Shown piece by piece: positions 22,735 through 30,320 of a DNA stretch of 30,320 bases. The stretch spans positions 1-30,320 of the forward strand of contig CAYJGG010000019.1 of assembly GCA_964369915.1 (NCBI GenBank), given 5' to 3'. The notes under the pieces are model-generated. The model was not told where the DNA came from and ran no database searches. It saw nothing but the letters and a program-made list of their open reading frames with translations. Numbering within the stretch: position 1 is the first letter of the stretch; the number at the start of each line of letters is the position of its first letter. Made by a program: the position numbers and the translations under genes. The stretch is from RGIG3102 sp964369915. Lineage in GTDB: Bacteria > Bacillota > Clostridia > Oscillospirales > Ruminococcaceae.

Positions 22735-22789
22735 GATTTGAATTTGAATAAATGTAAGTTTCAAACTCCTGAAAGGAAAATTACAATAA

Positions 22790-23566
22790 ATGAACAACGT
22801 TAATCTAACTTCTGGTTTAAATATAATAGAATTTAAAGGCGAAAGTTTATCATTAACTTCAAAAGATATAAATTGCGAAGTTTTTATCTATATAAAAGAA
22901 GGTGATAAAAAAACTTTAAATCTTGATGTTAAGAACTCATCATGCAATCTATTTATATTTAATGAATATACAAAGAAAATCTCTTTAATAGAAAATTATA
23001 ATTTATATGAAAATGCTAATGCAACTCTAAGTTTTGTTGATGTATTTTCAAATGATTTCACAAGAAAAGTTTCGGCTAATTTATTAGAAAAACATACAAA
23101 CTGCTCTTTAAACTGCGCAACACTTGGCTTTGGCGATAAAAACTTTGTTATTGATGCTACAAATATCGCTGGCGAAAGCTGTGTGAATATGGAAAACTCT
23201 TCTGTAATCTTAAAAGATGCAAGTTTTGAATTAGTTGCATCTGGAATTATAAAAAAAGGCGCAAAACAAGCTAAGAACTTCCAAAAAAACCATGCTTTAA
23301 CACTTGGTAAAAATAAAAAAGTGAAAATCGTTCCTAATTTGTTAATTGATGAAAATGATGTTGAAGCAGGGCATGGCTGCACTATTGGAGATGTTGATGA
23401 AAACACTATGTATTATCTAAATACAAGAGGACTTTCTCACGCCGATGCTATGGCATTAATCGTTGACAGCTTTTTAAAAACAATAACAAATAATATATAC
23501 GATGAAAAAATAAAACTAGATGTAAAAGCGAAAATAGAAAGGCAGGTTGAATTATATGCTAACTAA
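22790..23566 (+). CDS. sufD: Short SufD-like scaffold subunit
   Basis: The 258-residue product matches only the C-terminal beta-helix core of SufB/SufD; ordinary SufD has well over 350 residues. The conserved part is clear: KKGAKQAKNFQKNHALTLGKNKKVKIVPNLLIDENDVEAGHGCTIGDVDENTMYYLNTRGLSHADAMALIVDSFL, including the His of the AGHG motif that corresponds to the cluster-site His of SufD. The N-terminal helical domain is missing, with no frame-shifted remnant upstream: the gap to sufC is 55 bases and holds its own ribosome binding site (GAAAGGA). It overlaps sufS by 11 bases. A functional short form that pairs with SufB is the simplest reading. Confidence 0.85.
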   Translation: MNNVNLTSGLNIIEFKGESLSLTSKDINCEVFIYIKEGDKKTLNLDVKNSSCNLFIFNEYTKKISLIENYNLYENANATLSFVDVFSNDFTRKVSANLLEKHTNCSLNCATLGFGDKNFVIDATNIAGESCVNMENSSVILKDASFELVASGIIKKGAKQAKNFQKNHALTLGKNKKVKIVPNLLIDENDVEAGHGCTIGDVDENTMYYLNTRGLSHADAMALIVDSFLKTITNNIYDEKIKLDVKAKIERQVELYAN

Positions 23567-24773
23567 TATTAAAGCTGATTTTCCTATGCTTTTAAAACAT
23601 CCAGATTTAATTTATTTTGATTCAGGTGCAACTTCATTAAAACCAAAATGCGTTATAGATAAAGTAGTTGATTTTTATGAAAACCACACTGCTAATGTTG
23701 GCAGAGGTGATTATGAAAACAGCGTTTTTGTAACAAAAGAATTTGAAAAATCGCGTGATACTATTGCAGAATTCATAGGTGCAAATTCTAGTGAAGAAAT
23801 TGTTTTTACAGCTGGTGCAACTGATTCATTAAATATGGTATCAACTGGCTACTTTTCAAAAATAATTAATAAAGGTGATGTTTTAATATCATCTTTTCAC
23901 GAGCACGCTTCTAGCGTTTTACCTGTTTTTGAATTAGCTAGAAAAACAGGTGCAACTGTAAAATACATGCCTTTAAAAAATTCAAGGTTTGATTTAGTAG
24001 CTTTTGAAGAAATGCTAAAAGAAAACAATGTTAAAGGCGTTTTTGTAGCTCACGTATCAAATGTTTTTGGATATATTAATCCAATAAAAGAATTAACTAA
24101 AATTTCTCATAAATATGGAGCAAAAGTTTCAATTGACGGAACTCAATCTGCGCCACATATTAAAGTTGATGTAAAAGATTTAGATGTTGATTTCTTTTCT
24201 TTTTCTAGCCATAAAATGCTTGGGCCATCGGGGCTTGGCGTTTTATATGGAAAAAAAGACTTATTAAATGAAGTAAATCCTCTTCGCCTTGGCGGTGGCG
24301 CTAATGCAAGATTTAATAAAGAATGCGATATGATATTAAAGCCTATCCCATTTAGCTTTGAAGCCGGCACTCCTCCTATAGAGCAAGTTTTAGCTTTAAA
24401 GGAAGCTGTTAATTATATAAAAAGTCTAGGCTTTGATGAAATAGAAAAACACGAAAAACTATTAAGTAAAAGACTGATCGATGGTATGAAAAAATTTGAA
24501 AATATCACAATTTTCAATGAAGATACCGACACAGGAATTGTTGTTTTTTCATTTGATGGCATATTCTCTCAAGATGCCGCTTCTTATTTATCAAAACAAA
24601 ATATCTGTGTGCGTGGTGGAAATCACTGTGCAAAACTAACTGATAATGTTATCGGCACAACCGATACTTTAAGAATTAGTTTATATGTATATAACACAAT
24701 AGAAGATGTAGACAGGTTTTTAGAAGTTTTAAAAGATGTAACTTTAGAGAACTGCGTGGATATCTTTTTATAA
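23556..24773 (+). CDS. sufS: SufS-type cysteine desulfurase
   Basis: SufS removes sulfur from L-cysteine as an enzyme-bound persulfide and passes it to SufU. This class II aminotransferase-fold enzyme (405 residues) shows YFDSGATSLKP (20-30), PLP-binding FHEHASSVLP, IDGTQSAPH, the Schiff-base lysine in SFSSHKMLGPSG (Lys220), GAGTPPIEQ-like EAGTPPIEQ and the active-site cysteine in RGGNHCAKL (Cys358). The start is the ATG at 23556, behind GCAGG; the in-frame TTG nine bases earlier lacks such a site. It overlaps the end of sufD, which points to translational coupling. Confidence 0.96.
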   Translation: MLTNIKADFPMLLKHPDLIYFDSGATSLKPKCVIDKVVDFYENHTANVGRGDYENSVFVTKEFEKSRDTIAEFIGANSSEEIVFTAGATDSLNMVSTGYFSKIINKGDVLISSFHEHASSVLPVFELARKTGATVKYMPLKNSRFDLVAFEEMLKENNVKGVFVAHVSNVFGYINPIKELTKISHKYGAKVSIDGTQSAPHIKVDVKDLDVDFFSFSSHKMLGPSGLGVLYGKKDLLNEVNPLRLGGGANARFNKECDMILKPIPFSFEAGTPPIEQVLALKEAVNYIKSLGFDEIEKHEKLLSKRLIDGMKKFENITIFNEDTDTGIVVFSFDGIFSQDAASYLSKQNICVRGGNHCAKLTDNVIGTTDTLRISLYVYNTIEDVDRFLEVLKDVTLENCVDIFL

Positions 24774-24809
24774 AAAAATCAAACAACCTTGAAAGGGCGT
24801 AATATTTCG

Positions 24810-25244
24810 ATGAAAATCTCAAAAGAAATGAAAAAATCTATAATTCTTGATCATTATAAAGATCCAAGACAAAAGCACAGCGTTGAAGATGAATGTTATT
24901 TGCATCATCATGAAAACAGCGAGTCTTGTATTGATGATATAGTTTTGCAAGCAAAAATTGAAGACGGCATAATTAAAGATTTATGCTTTGAAGGAAAGGC
25001 TTGCTCTATTTCAACAGCAGCAACATCTATGATGTGCGAAACTTTTCCTGGGAAAACTGTTGAAGAAGTTCAGTATTTTATCGACCAATACAATAATATG
25101 CTTTTTGAAAAGCCTTATGATGAAGATTTAATGGAAGATTTTTTAGTTTTTGATGAACTATATATGCAGGCAAATAGGATTAAATGCGGCCTTATAGGTA
25201 TGAAATCTATGCAAAGCATATTAGACCAGTATAACTCAAAGTAA
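24810..25244 (+). CDS. sufU: SufU, sulfur-transfer protein
   Basis: SufU is the zinc-containing sulfur acceptor of SufS in Gram-positive SUF systems. The 144-residue protein opens with the typical ILDHYKDPRQKH and has the three zinc-ligand cysteines Cys40, Cys65 (GKACSISTA) and Cys126 (RIKCGLIG), plus an Asp at 42-43. The first motif, normally NPxCGD, reads NSESCIDD, an unusual variant. Two histidines cluster just before it (LHHHEN). The ATG at 24810 is used, with AAAGGG 12 bases upstream, rather than the TTG at 24789. It stands between sufS and sufB. Confidence 0.93.
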   Translation: MKISKEMKKSIILDHYKDPRQKHSVEDECYLHHHENSESCIDDIVLQAKIEDGIIKDLCFEGKACSISTAATSMMCETFPGKTVEEVQYFIDQYNNMLFEKPYDEDLMEDFLVFDELYMQANRIKCGLIGMKSMQSILDQYNSK

Positions 25245-25341
25245 TTTTTAATTTAATATTACAAATTGTAATTTCTTGAATTTGTTTCAAGTTTTGTTTT
25301 ATATATTTAGTATAAAACATAAGAAAGGAAAAACCCAAGCT

Positions 25342-26748
25342 ATGAACAACGATATAATACAATTATCGGATTTTTATAAATTCGGATTTCACGATAAAGA
25401 CCAAACTGTTTTCAGAACAGAGGTTGGTTTAAATGAAACTGTTATCCGTCAAATATCAGCACATAAAAATGAGCCACAATGGATGCTTGATTTTCGCCTA
25501 GAAGCGTATAAAACATTTTGCGAAAAAGAAAATCCTGATTGGGGACCTGATTTAAGTTTTATAAATTTTAACGACTACACATATTTTGTGACAGCTTCAA
25601 AAAACAAAGAAGTTGATAGCGACTGGAGTAATGTTTCAGAAGATATTAGAGATACATTTTATAAAATTGGCATTCCTGATGCTGAAAAAGAATTTTTAGC
25701 AGGTGTAACTACACAATACGATTCAGAAGCCGTTTATCATAATATGATACAAGAGGCTGTTGATAAAGGAGTTATCTTTTTAGATACAGATAGCGCTTTA
25801 AAGCAATATCCTGATTTATTTAAGCAATATTTTTCAACTGTTGTAAAACACGATGATAATAAATATTCTGCATTAAATAGTGCTGTATGGTCTGGTGGTT
25901 CGTTTATTTATATCCCAAAAGGGGTAAAACTTGAAAAGCCACTTCAATCATACTTTAGAATAAACTCAGAATTAATGGGGCAATTTGAACGTTCATTAAT
26001 TATAGTTGATGAAGGCGCTGATGTTCATTATTTAGAAGGTTGCACTGCCCCTATACATTCTCGTGAAAGTTTACACTGTGCTGTTGTTGAAATAATAGTT
26101 CATAAAAATGCACATTGCAGATACACAACAGTGCAAAACTGGTCAAACAACGTTATAAATTTAGTAACTAAACGTGCTGATGTGTATGAAAATGGTATGA
26201 TGGAATGGATTGATGGAAACATCGGTTCTATGGTTAATATGAAATATCCATCTTGCGTTTTAAGAGAAGAAAAAGCAAAAGGAGTTTGTATTTCAATCGC
26301 AGTTGCTGCAAATAAGCAAATACAAGATGCGGGCGCAAAAATGATTCATTTAGCTCCAAACACAACTTCAACTATTGTTTCAAAATCTCTATCAAGACTC
26401 GGTGGCGAAGTTAACTATCGTGGAACAGTTTATTTTGATAAAAAAGCTGAAAACTCTTTTTCTAAAATCGAATGTGATACACTAATTTTAGATGATATCT
26501 CTCGTTCAGACACTATTCCAACGAATATTATAGGAAATGAAAATTCGATAATAGAGCACGAGGCTACTGTTTCAAAAATTTCAAGCGAAAAACTATTTTA
26601 TCTAATGTCAAGAGGCCTATCGGAAGATGAGGCTGTTCAAATAATTGTTATGGGCTTTATTGATAGCTTCACTAAAGAACTTCCTGTTGAATACGCAGTT
26701 GAGCTTCACCAATTAATGCAAATAGATATGACTGATTCTATAGGATAA
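25342..26748 (+). CDS. sufB: SufB, Fe-S scaffold subunit
   Basis: SufB forms the SufBC2D scaffold on which clusters are built. The 468-residue protein has the family's N-terminal helical region (WMLDFRLEAYKTF, DWGPDLSFINF), the beta-helix core (SGGSFIYIPKGVKLEKPLQSYFRIN; EGCTAPIHSRESLHCAVVEI; NWSNNVINLVTKRA) and the C-terminal motif SKIECDTLILDD with the cluster-related Cys, followed by EHEATVSKISSEKLFYLMSRGLSEDEA. I chose the ATG at 25342, preceded by AAAGGA; the longer in-frame extension (from 25276) has no site and is hydrophobic. A 97-base gap separates it from sufU. It ends the operon before a strong terminator. Confidence 0.97.
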   Translation: MNNDIIQLSDFYKFGFHDKDQTVFRTEVGLNETVIRQISAHKNEPQWMLDFRLEAYKTFCEKENPDWGPDLSFINFNDYTYFVTASKNKEVDSDWSNVSEDIRDTFYKIGIPDAEKEFLAGVTTQYDSEAVYHNMIQEAVDKGVIFLDTDSALKQYPDLFKQYFSTVVKHDDNKYSALNSAVWSGGSFIYIPKGVKLEKPLQSYFRINSELMGQFERSLIIVDEGADVHYLEGCTAPIHSRESLHCAVVEIIVHKNAHCRYTTVQNWSNNVINLVTKRADVYENGMMEWIDGNIGSMVNMKYPSCVLREEKAKGVCISIAVAANKQIQDAGAKMIHLAPNTTSTIVSKSLSRLGGEVNYRGTVYFDKKAENSFSKIECDTLILDDISRSDTIPTNIIGNENSIIEHEATVSKISSEKLFYLMSRGLSEDEAVQIIVMGFIDSFTKELPVEYAVELHQLMQIDMTDSIG

Positions 26749-26755
26749 AATTTAT

Positions 26756-26791
26756 AAAGCCATTAATAACTAAAAGTTATTAATGGCTTTT
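26756..26791 (+). terminator. Intrinsic terminator after sufB
   Basis: A 16-bp perfect stem (arms 26756-26771 and 26775-26790) with a three-base AAA loop, followed by a short T run. It ends the suf operon seven bases after its stop codon. Confidence 0.92.
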
Positions 26792-26792
26792 C

Positions 26793-26821
26793 TTGACTAG
26801 TTTTTGAATATATAGTATTAT
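26793..26821 (+). promoter_or_regulatory. Orphan sigma-A promoter
   Basis: TTGACT (26793-26798), 17 bases and TATTAT (26816-26821), directly after the suf terminator. No convincing gene follows before the ZIP promoter, so it may drive a small RNA. Confidence 0.6.
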
Positions 26822-26827
26822 TAATTC

Positions 26828-27036
26828 AGGGTAAGCGATATTATCTAAATTAGCCTAAAATTTGATAAATTTTTACTAAAACTGCGTTGAATTTACTTTT
26901 AAGGCGAAAGCATTATTTTATGAATTTGCCTTGTTTTATAGGAAAAATTATTAGTTTTTTTAATCTAACTACTCATAAAAATTTAATAAACTCAACAATC
27001 AACAGAAACTACACTACTACTTCTGTTGATTTTCTT
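26828..27036 (+). ncRNA. Candidate small RNA (about 210 nt)
   Basis: A good promoter lies just upstream and a terminator-like hairpin closes the unit: AATCAACAGAA (26997-27007), a 13-base loop, its complement (27021-27031) and a T-rich tail. Inside, AAGGCGAA near 26901 can pair with TTTGCCTT near 26925. The only open frame (ATG at 26920, 57 codons) has no proper ribosome binding site and runs straight through the hairpin, which argues against coding. No known RNA family is recognised. Confidence 0.4.
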
Positions 27037-27082
27037 TTTAGTATTAAAAAATTGGTATATTTTTCTTATGTGATTCAATCAC

Positions 27083-27111
27083 TTGTATTTTAATAGGTTT
27101 TGATATATAAT
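27083..27111 (+). promoter_or_regulatory. Sigma-A promoter of the ZIP gene
   Basis: TTGTAT (27083-27088), 17 bases and a perfect TATAAT (27106-27111). The start of transcription would fall near 27118, within the palindrome that follows. Confidence 0.82.
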
Positions 27112-27113
27112 AG

Positions 27114-27139
27114 GTACAGTTAGTATATACTAACTGTAC
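27114..27139 (+). promoter_or_regulatory. Perfect 26-bp palindromic operator upstream of ZIP
   Basis: The half-site GTACAGTTAGTAT is followed immediately by its exact reverse complement. It begins three bases after the -10 box and covers the expected transcription start, a classical repressor position. A metal-responsive regulator would fit the gene it precedes. The sequence does not match the Zur, MntR or CzrA consensus sites that I know. Confidence 0.82.
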
Positions 27140-27156
27140 AGGAATGGAGAAGTACT

Positions 27157-27963
27157 ATGCACGAAAATATTTTATTAGCCTTTTTATTAACTGCATTTGC
27201 AGGCCTTGCCACTGGTGTTGGTAGTTTAATGGTTATATTTACAAAACAAACAAATAAAAAGTTTTTATCTTTTTCACTGGGTTTATCAGCAGGAGTTATG
27301 CTTTATGTTTCATTTGTTGAAATACTAGCTAAGGCTGTTGATTCGCTTTCAGTTTCTTATGGAGAAAAACTTGGGAATATATATGCTGTAATAGGATTTT
27401 TTATCGGGATTTTTATTATTGCTTTAATAGATAAATTTATCCCTTCAATGGGAAATCCCCACGAAATCCACACCGTTGAAGAGATGGACGGAAATGATCC
27501 TGATCATAAAGAAAATTTAATGCGTATGGGGATTTTTACAGCCCTTGCTATTGCAATTCATAATTTCCCTGAAGGTATTGCCACATTTATTGCAACTTTA
27601 GAGGATCCTGCTACTGGTATAGCGATAACAGCCGCTATTGCAATTCATAATATTCCAGAAGGAATAGCTGTTGCAGTTCCAATATTCTATGCAACAGGAG
27701 ATAAGAAAAAAGCATTTAAATTATCATTTTTATCAGGATTGTCTGAGCCTATTGGCGCTTTAGTTGGCTACTTTTTATTAATTAGATTCTTTGGCGATGA
27801 GGCATTTGGATTTATATTTAGTGCAGTTGCCGGAATAATGGTTTACATAAGTTTAGATGAATTACTGCCTTCAGCCAGAGAATATGGCGAACATCACGTT
27901 TCCATGCTCGGGCTTATAACTGGTATGGGGATAATGGCTGTAAGTTTACTATTATTTATATAA
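27157..27963 (+). CDS. zupT: ZIP-family metal transporter (ZupT-like)
   Basis: This 268-residue membrane protein has the ZIP fold of eight helices and carries divalent metals (zinc, iron, manganese) into the cytoplasm. The two metal-site helices are clear: AIAIHNFPEGIATFI (HNFPEG at 135-140) and AIAIHNIPEGIAVAVPI (HNIPEG at 164-169). The N-terminal LSAGVMLYVSFVEIL and the late AGIMVYISLDELLPSA are also typical of ZupT. A hydrophilic loop (about 100-120, rich in His, Asp and Glu) precedes helix 4. A GGAG site lies just before the ATG. It has its own promoter and palindromic operator. Which metal is carried is not known. Confidence 0.93.
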   Translation: MHENILLAFLLTAFAGLATGVGSLMVIFTKQTNKKFLSFSLGLSAGVMLYVSFVEILAKAVDSLSVSYGEKLGNIYAVIGFFIGIFIIALIDKFIPSMGNPHEIHTVEEMDGNDPDHKENLMRMGIFTALAIAIHNFPEGIATFIATLEDPATGIAITAAIAIHNIPEGIAVAVPIFYATGDKKKAFKLSFLSGLSEPIGALVGYFLLIRFFGDEAFGFIFSAVAGIMVYISLDELLPSAREYGEHHVSMLGLITGMGIMAVSLLLFI

Positions 27964-28121
27964 TATATTTTCTTATTTTAAAGAGGCAATTTGGCTTTAA
28001 TCTTTACTAAAAATAAAAAGCTAAAATGCTATATTATATTTTAATTGCATTAATAAAAGCATCTATAAACTTTTTAAAAATTCATGCTATTATTATATCT
28101 TTATCTTTAAAATATTATTTT

Positions 28122-28155
28122 AAAACATCAACTTTTTGGTTGGTGTTTTATTTTG
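28122..28155 (+). terminator. Intrinsic terminator after the ZIP gene
   Basis: AAAACATCAAC (28122-28132), a six-base loop and GTTGGTGTTTT (28139-28149) pair over 11 bp with one G-U, followed by ATTTT. It lies about 160 bases after the ZIP stop; the AT-rich bases between hold no gene that I can see. Confidence 0.8.
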
Positions 28156-28165
28156 TCTTATTTAA

Positions 28166-28194
28166 TTGACTTTTGTATTTTGTAGGAGTATAAT
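28166..28194 (+). promoter_or_regulatory. Sigma-A promoter of the MATE gene
   Basis: TTGACT (28166-28171), 17 bases and a perfect TATAAT (28189-28194). At the expected start, ATGCCA and TGGCAT (28202-28218) form a small inverted repeat followed by T-rich sequence, possibly an operator or a weak leader hairpin. Confidence 0.85.
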
Positions 28195-28281
28195 ACGATA
28201 TATGCCATTACTTGGCATCATTTTTATTTTATAATTTTATAAAGTAAATATATGTTTTTTCTTTTAAGACGGGAGTTTTTT

Positions 28282-29658
28282 ATGACCACTAACACTAGAC
28301 GTTCAATAGATATGACTTATGGATCTTTATTTCCAAAGCTCGTAGCTTTCACAATCCCACTTATTATAACTAATGTTTTGCAGTTATTATATCATGCTGC
28401 TGATATGATAGTAGTTGGGCAATTTGCAGGGCCTCAAGCTCTTTCAGCCGTTGGCTCAACTGGTGCGATTTCAAATTTAATCGTAAACTGTTTTACAGGA
28501 TTATCCGTAGGCGCTGGTGTTACTATATCAAGATATTTTGGTGCAAGAGATGCTGAAAATATAAGCAAAACTCTACACACTGCTATCGCAACAGCTATTT
28601 TAGGCTCTTTAATAGCTGGTGTAATCGGATTTACTTCTTCAAGATTTTTGCTTGAATTAATGGGTAGTCCACCCGATGTTATAGATGGCGCAACTTTATA
28701 TATGAGAATATATTTTATTGGAATGCCATTTAATTTAGTTTACAATTTTGGAGCAGCAATGCTTCGTGCAGTGGGTGATACAAAAAGACCTCTTAAAATT
28801 CTATCCTTTGCTGGTGTTATAAATGTATTACTTAATTTATTTTTTGTAGTCGTTTTACAAATCAGTGTTGCCGGCGTTGCACTTGCAACTATCACTTCGC
28901 AAGCAGTTTCTTCATTCTTAGTTATAAAATATTTTTTAAAAGGCGAAACCGAACTAGCTTTAGATATTAAAAAAATCAAAATACATAAAGAGCATTTTAA
29001 AAAGATTATATCTATCGGGCTTCCTGCAGGAATTCAAGGCTCATTATTCTCTCTTTCAAACGCAACTATACAATCAGCTGTAAATTCTTTTGGCTCTATT
29101 GCAGTAGCAGGAAATGTTGCCGGGGCAAATATCGGCGGATTTTTATACACTGTTATGAACTGTATCAGTCAATCAGTTTTAACTTCTTCAGGGCAAAACA
29201 TTGGTGCTAAAAATTATAAAAGAGCAAAAAGCAGTATATTTTATGGCGCATCTATCGTTGTTTTAGCAAGCGTAATTTGTGGTGTGTTTTTCTATACATT
29301 TGCTGAAGTTTTAGTAGGTTTTTATAGTAGCGATCCTGAGGTTATAGCAATTGGCGTATCTAGATTAAGATTGATGTCTATGTTTTATGTTTTTTGCGGA
29401 TTTATGGATTTAACTGTAGGTCAGCTTCGTGGAATGGGCTCATCCTTACCGCCAACTATTATTTCTTTAATCGGTGTATGTTTATTTAGATTAATCTGGG
29501 TTGCAACTATTTTCCCTTTGTATGGCACTTTAATAAGTGTATACTGGTCTTATCCTATCACTTGGGCAATAACTTCTTTTGCAAATTTTATATTATATTT
29601 ATTTGTTGCAAAAAGATTTCCAAACGAAGATTTTGGCAATACTTTAGAACATAATTAA
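28282..29658 (+). CDS. MATE-family multidrug/cation exporter
   Basis: This 458-residue, 12-helix membrane protein belongs to the MATE family, which exports drugs or metabolites using a Na+ or H+ gradient. Two MatE repeats are seen (about residues 10-170 and 235-395): FPKLVAFTIPLIITNVLQLLYHAADMIVVGQFAGPQALSAVG, and later IISIGLPAGIQGSLFSLSNATIQSAVNSFGSIAVAGNVAG. The MLRAVGDTKRPL and GQLRGMGSSLPPT loops are typical. The ATG at 28282 has GGGAG six bases upstream; the ATG at 28252 has no site. The gene stands alone between its promoter and terminator. The substrate is unknown. Confidence 0.93.
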   Translation: MTTNTRRSIDMTYGSLFPKLVAFTIPLIITNVLQLLYHAADMIVVGQFAGPQALSAVGSTGAISNLIVNCFTGLSVGAGVTISRYFGARDAENISKTLHTAIATAILGSLIAGVIGFTSSRFLLELMGSPPDVIDGATLYMRIYFIGMPFNLVYNFGAAMLRAVGDTKRPLKILSFAGVINVLLNLFFVVVLQISVAGVALATITSQAVSSFLVIKYFLKGETELALDIKKIKIHKEHFKKIISIGLPAGIQGSLFSLSNATIQSAVNSFGSIAVAGNVAGANIGGFLYTVMNCISQSVLTSSGQNIGAKNYKRAKSSIFYGASIVVLASVICGVFFYTFAEVLVGFYSSDPEVIAIGVSRLRLMSMFYVFCGFMDLTVGQLRGMGSSLPPTIISLIGVCLFRLIWVATIFPLYGTLISVYWSYPITWAITSFANFILYLFVAKRFPNEDFGNTLEHN

Positions 29659-29664
29659 ATATTA

Positions 29665-29692
29665 AAAAACGGAGATTTTTATCTCCGTTTTT
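29665..29692. terminator. Bidirectional terminator, MATE / GNAT
   Basis: A 12-bp stem (AAAAACGGAGAT at 29665-29676 and its complement at 29681-29692) with a TTTT loop sits between two convergent genes, with T runs on both strands. Confidence 0.95.
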
Positions 29693-29696
29693 ATTT

Positions 29697-30224
29697 TTAT
29701 ATATTATCTACGTCCACCCAGTATCTTCTAATAATAATTTCTTTATTATCTTCTATTTTTTCTATTTCATTTTCTAAAAAAGCATTAAAACTTTCTATTG
29801 TTTTTCTACTTGCTATATTTTCTTTATCACAGCAAATTAAAACTTCTTTTAAATTATGGCTTTCTAAAAAAGGTTTTGCCATTTTCAGCATTGTTTTTGC
29901 AAGTCCTTTTCCCCTATAAGATTTTTTTATACTGTATCCTATATGTCCGCCGAATTTTACAAGTTGCGCACTTAAAAAATGTCGAACATTTATCGCTCCT
30001 ATTATCTCATTATTTTCCTCGTTTATTAAAAAGAAATTTGTTGCAGGAACTAATAATCTAGGTGGATCTGTTTTCATTAAATGTAAATGCTCTAAAAATT
30101 CATCGAAAGTTTTATTTTTAATATCTATTGACATTGGAATTATTTTCTCATTTTCAAATGAGGCTAAATAGTCTAAAAATTCTGCTTTTAAATCCTTATT
30201 TAATTCTGTTAACACTAGTTTCAT
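29697..30224 (-). CDS. GNAT-family N-acetyltransferase
   Basis: A 175-residue GCN5-related acetyltransferase. The fold is visible in FFLINEENNEIIGAINVRHFLS (beta strands 2-3), GHIGYSIKKSYRGKGLAKTMLKMA with the acetyl-CoA loop RGKGLA (104-109), and the NIASRKTIESF segment (family N.aS.r.iek.Gf). The substrate is not evident; the layout resembles small RimI/RimJ-like or antibiotic-type acetyltransferases. I chose the ATG at 30224, nine bases after AAAGGG; the in-frame start 15 codons earlier lacks a site. It is not related in detail to the other GNAT in this window (4442-5269). Confidence 0.87.
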   Translation of the reverse strand: MKLVLTELNKDLKAEFLDYLASFENEKIIPMSIDIKNKTFDEFLEHLHLMKTDPPRLLVPATNFFLINEENNEIIGAINVRHFLSAQLVKFGGHIGYSIKKSYRGKGLAKTMLKMAKPFLESHNLKEVLICCDKENIASRKTIESFNAFLENEIEKIEDNKEIIIRRYWVDVDNI

Positions 30225-30320
30225 ATCTTTTTTCCCTTTAATTTTTAATTTATATATTAATAATAGCATAAACTAAAAATAAAGGCTAGCCTTACTCATA
30301 TAATTCGAACACGTTTTATA
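30225..30320. other. Upstream region of the last GNAT gene
   Basis: On the minus strand an extended -10 (TGCTATTAT, near 30264) lies about 35 bases before the start codon, without a good -35. The 12-base palindrome AAGGCTAGCCTT (about 30282-30293) sits near the -35 position and could be an operator. The window ends without another gene start. Confidence 0.35.

Noticed and set aside
26920..27093. A 57-codon frame on the plus strand between sufB and the ZIP gene
   Set aside because: No ribosome binding site at a proper distance, no recognisable family, and it runs through a terminator-like hairpin and into the ZIP promoter.
30295..30320. TTCGAA near the right edge, resembling a tRNA T-arm
   Set aside because: No matching acceptor, anticodon or D-arm sequence is visible and the window ends too soon.

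Overview
The window is AT-rich bacterial DNA from a low-GC, probably anaerobic member of the Bacillota (Clostridia-like). The signs are an hrcA-grpE-dnaK heat-shock operon with a CIRCE operator, strong AGGAGG-type ribosome binding sites, sigma-A promoters of the TTGACA/TATAAT kind, many hairpin-plus-T-run terminators, a SUF cluster in the Gram-positive order sufC-D-S-U-B, and tryptophanase. I see no tRNA, rRNA, CRISPR array, prophage or insertion sequence. The species cannot be named from this sequence.

Layout. 1-1793 (minus strand): start of dnaK, then grpE and hrcA, driven by a sigma-A promoter overlapping a variant CIRCE. 1911-3770 (plus): hemW and an HD-domain hydrolase, ended by a terminator. 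3771-4340: a stretch without a convincing gene, holding degenerate repeats and a possible folded RNA. 4341-5351 (minus): a GNAT acetyltransferase with its own operator-like promoter. 5431-14637 (plus): a nine-gene Mrp/Mbh-type cation/proton antiporter operon. It has a structured leader that ends in an intrinsic terminator just before the first gene, which makes it a riboswitch candidate. 14647-17828 (minus): a membrane Cache-GGDEF-EAL protein and an EamA-type transporter. 18027-20142 (plus): a compact operon encoding a Tat-exported, cysteine-rich flavoprotein-like lipoprotein followed by tatA and tatC. 20259-21803 (plus): tryptophanase. 21890-26791 (plus): the sufCDSUB operon. 26793-27040: a promoter and terminator with no good gene between them, so a small RNA candidate. 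27083-28155 (plus): a ZIP metal transporter with a perfect 26-bp palindrome at its transcription start. 28166-29692 (plus): a MATE exporter. 29697-30224 (minus): a second GNAT.

How the parts work together. The Mrp operon has the gene order of the archaeal Mbh antiporter module (E-F-G first, with a split MrpA tail and an MbhE-MrpB fusion). It carries four large NuoL/M/N-like subunits and no hydrogenase or other redox subunit, so it looks like a stand-alone antiporter. The Tat operon appears self-sufficient, with one twin-arginine substrate beside the minimal TatA/TatC pair that would export it. The suf operon would supply Fe-S clusters; its SufD is unusually short. The most promising undescribed elements are the mrp leader RNA, the Tat substrate-TatAC unit, the ZIP operator and the orphan transcript candidate at 26828-27036.
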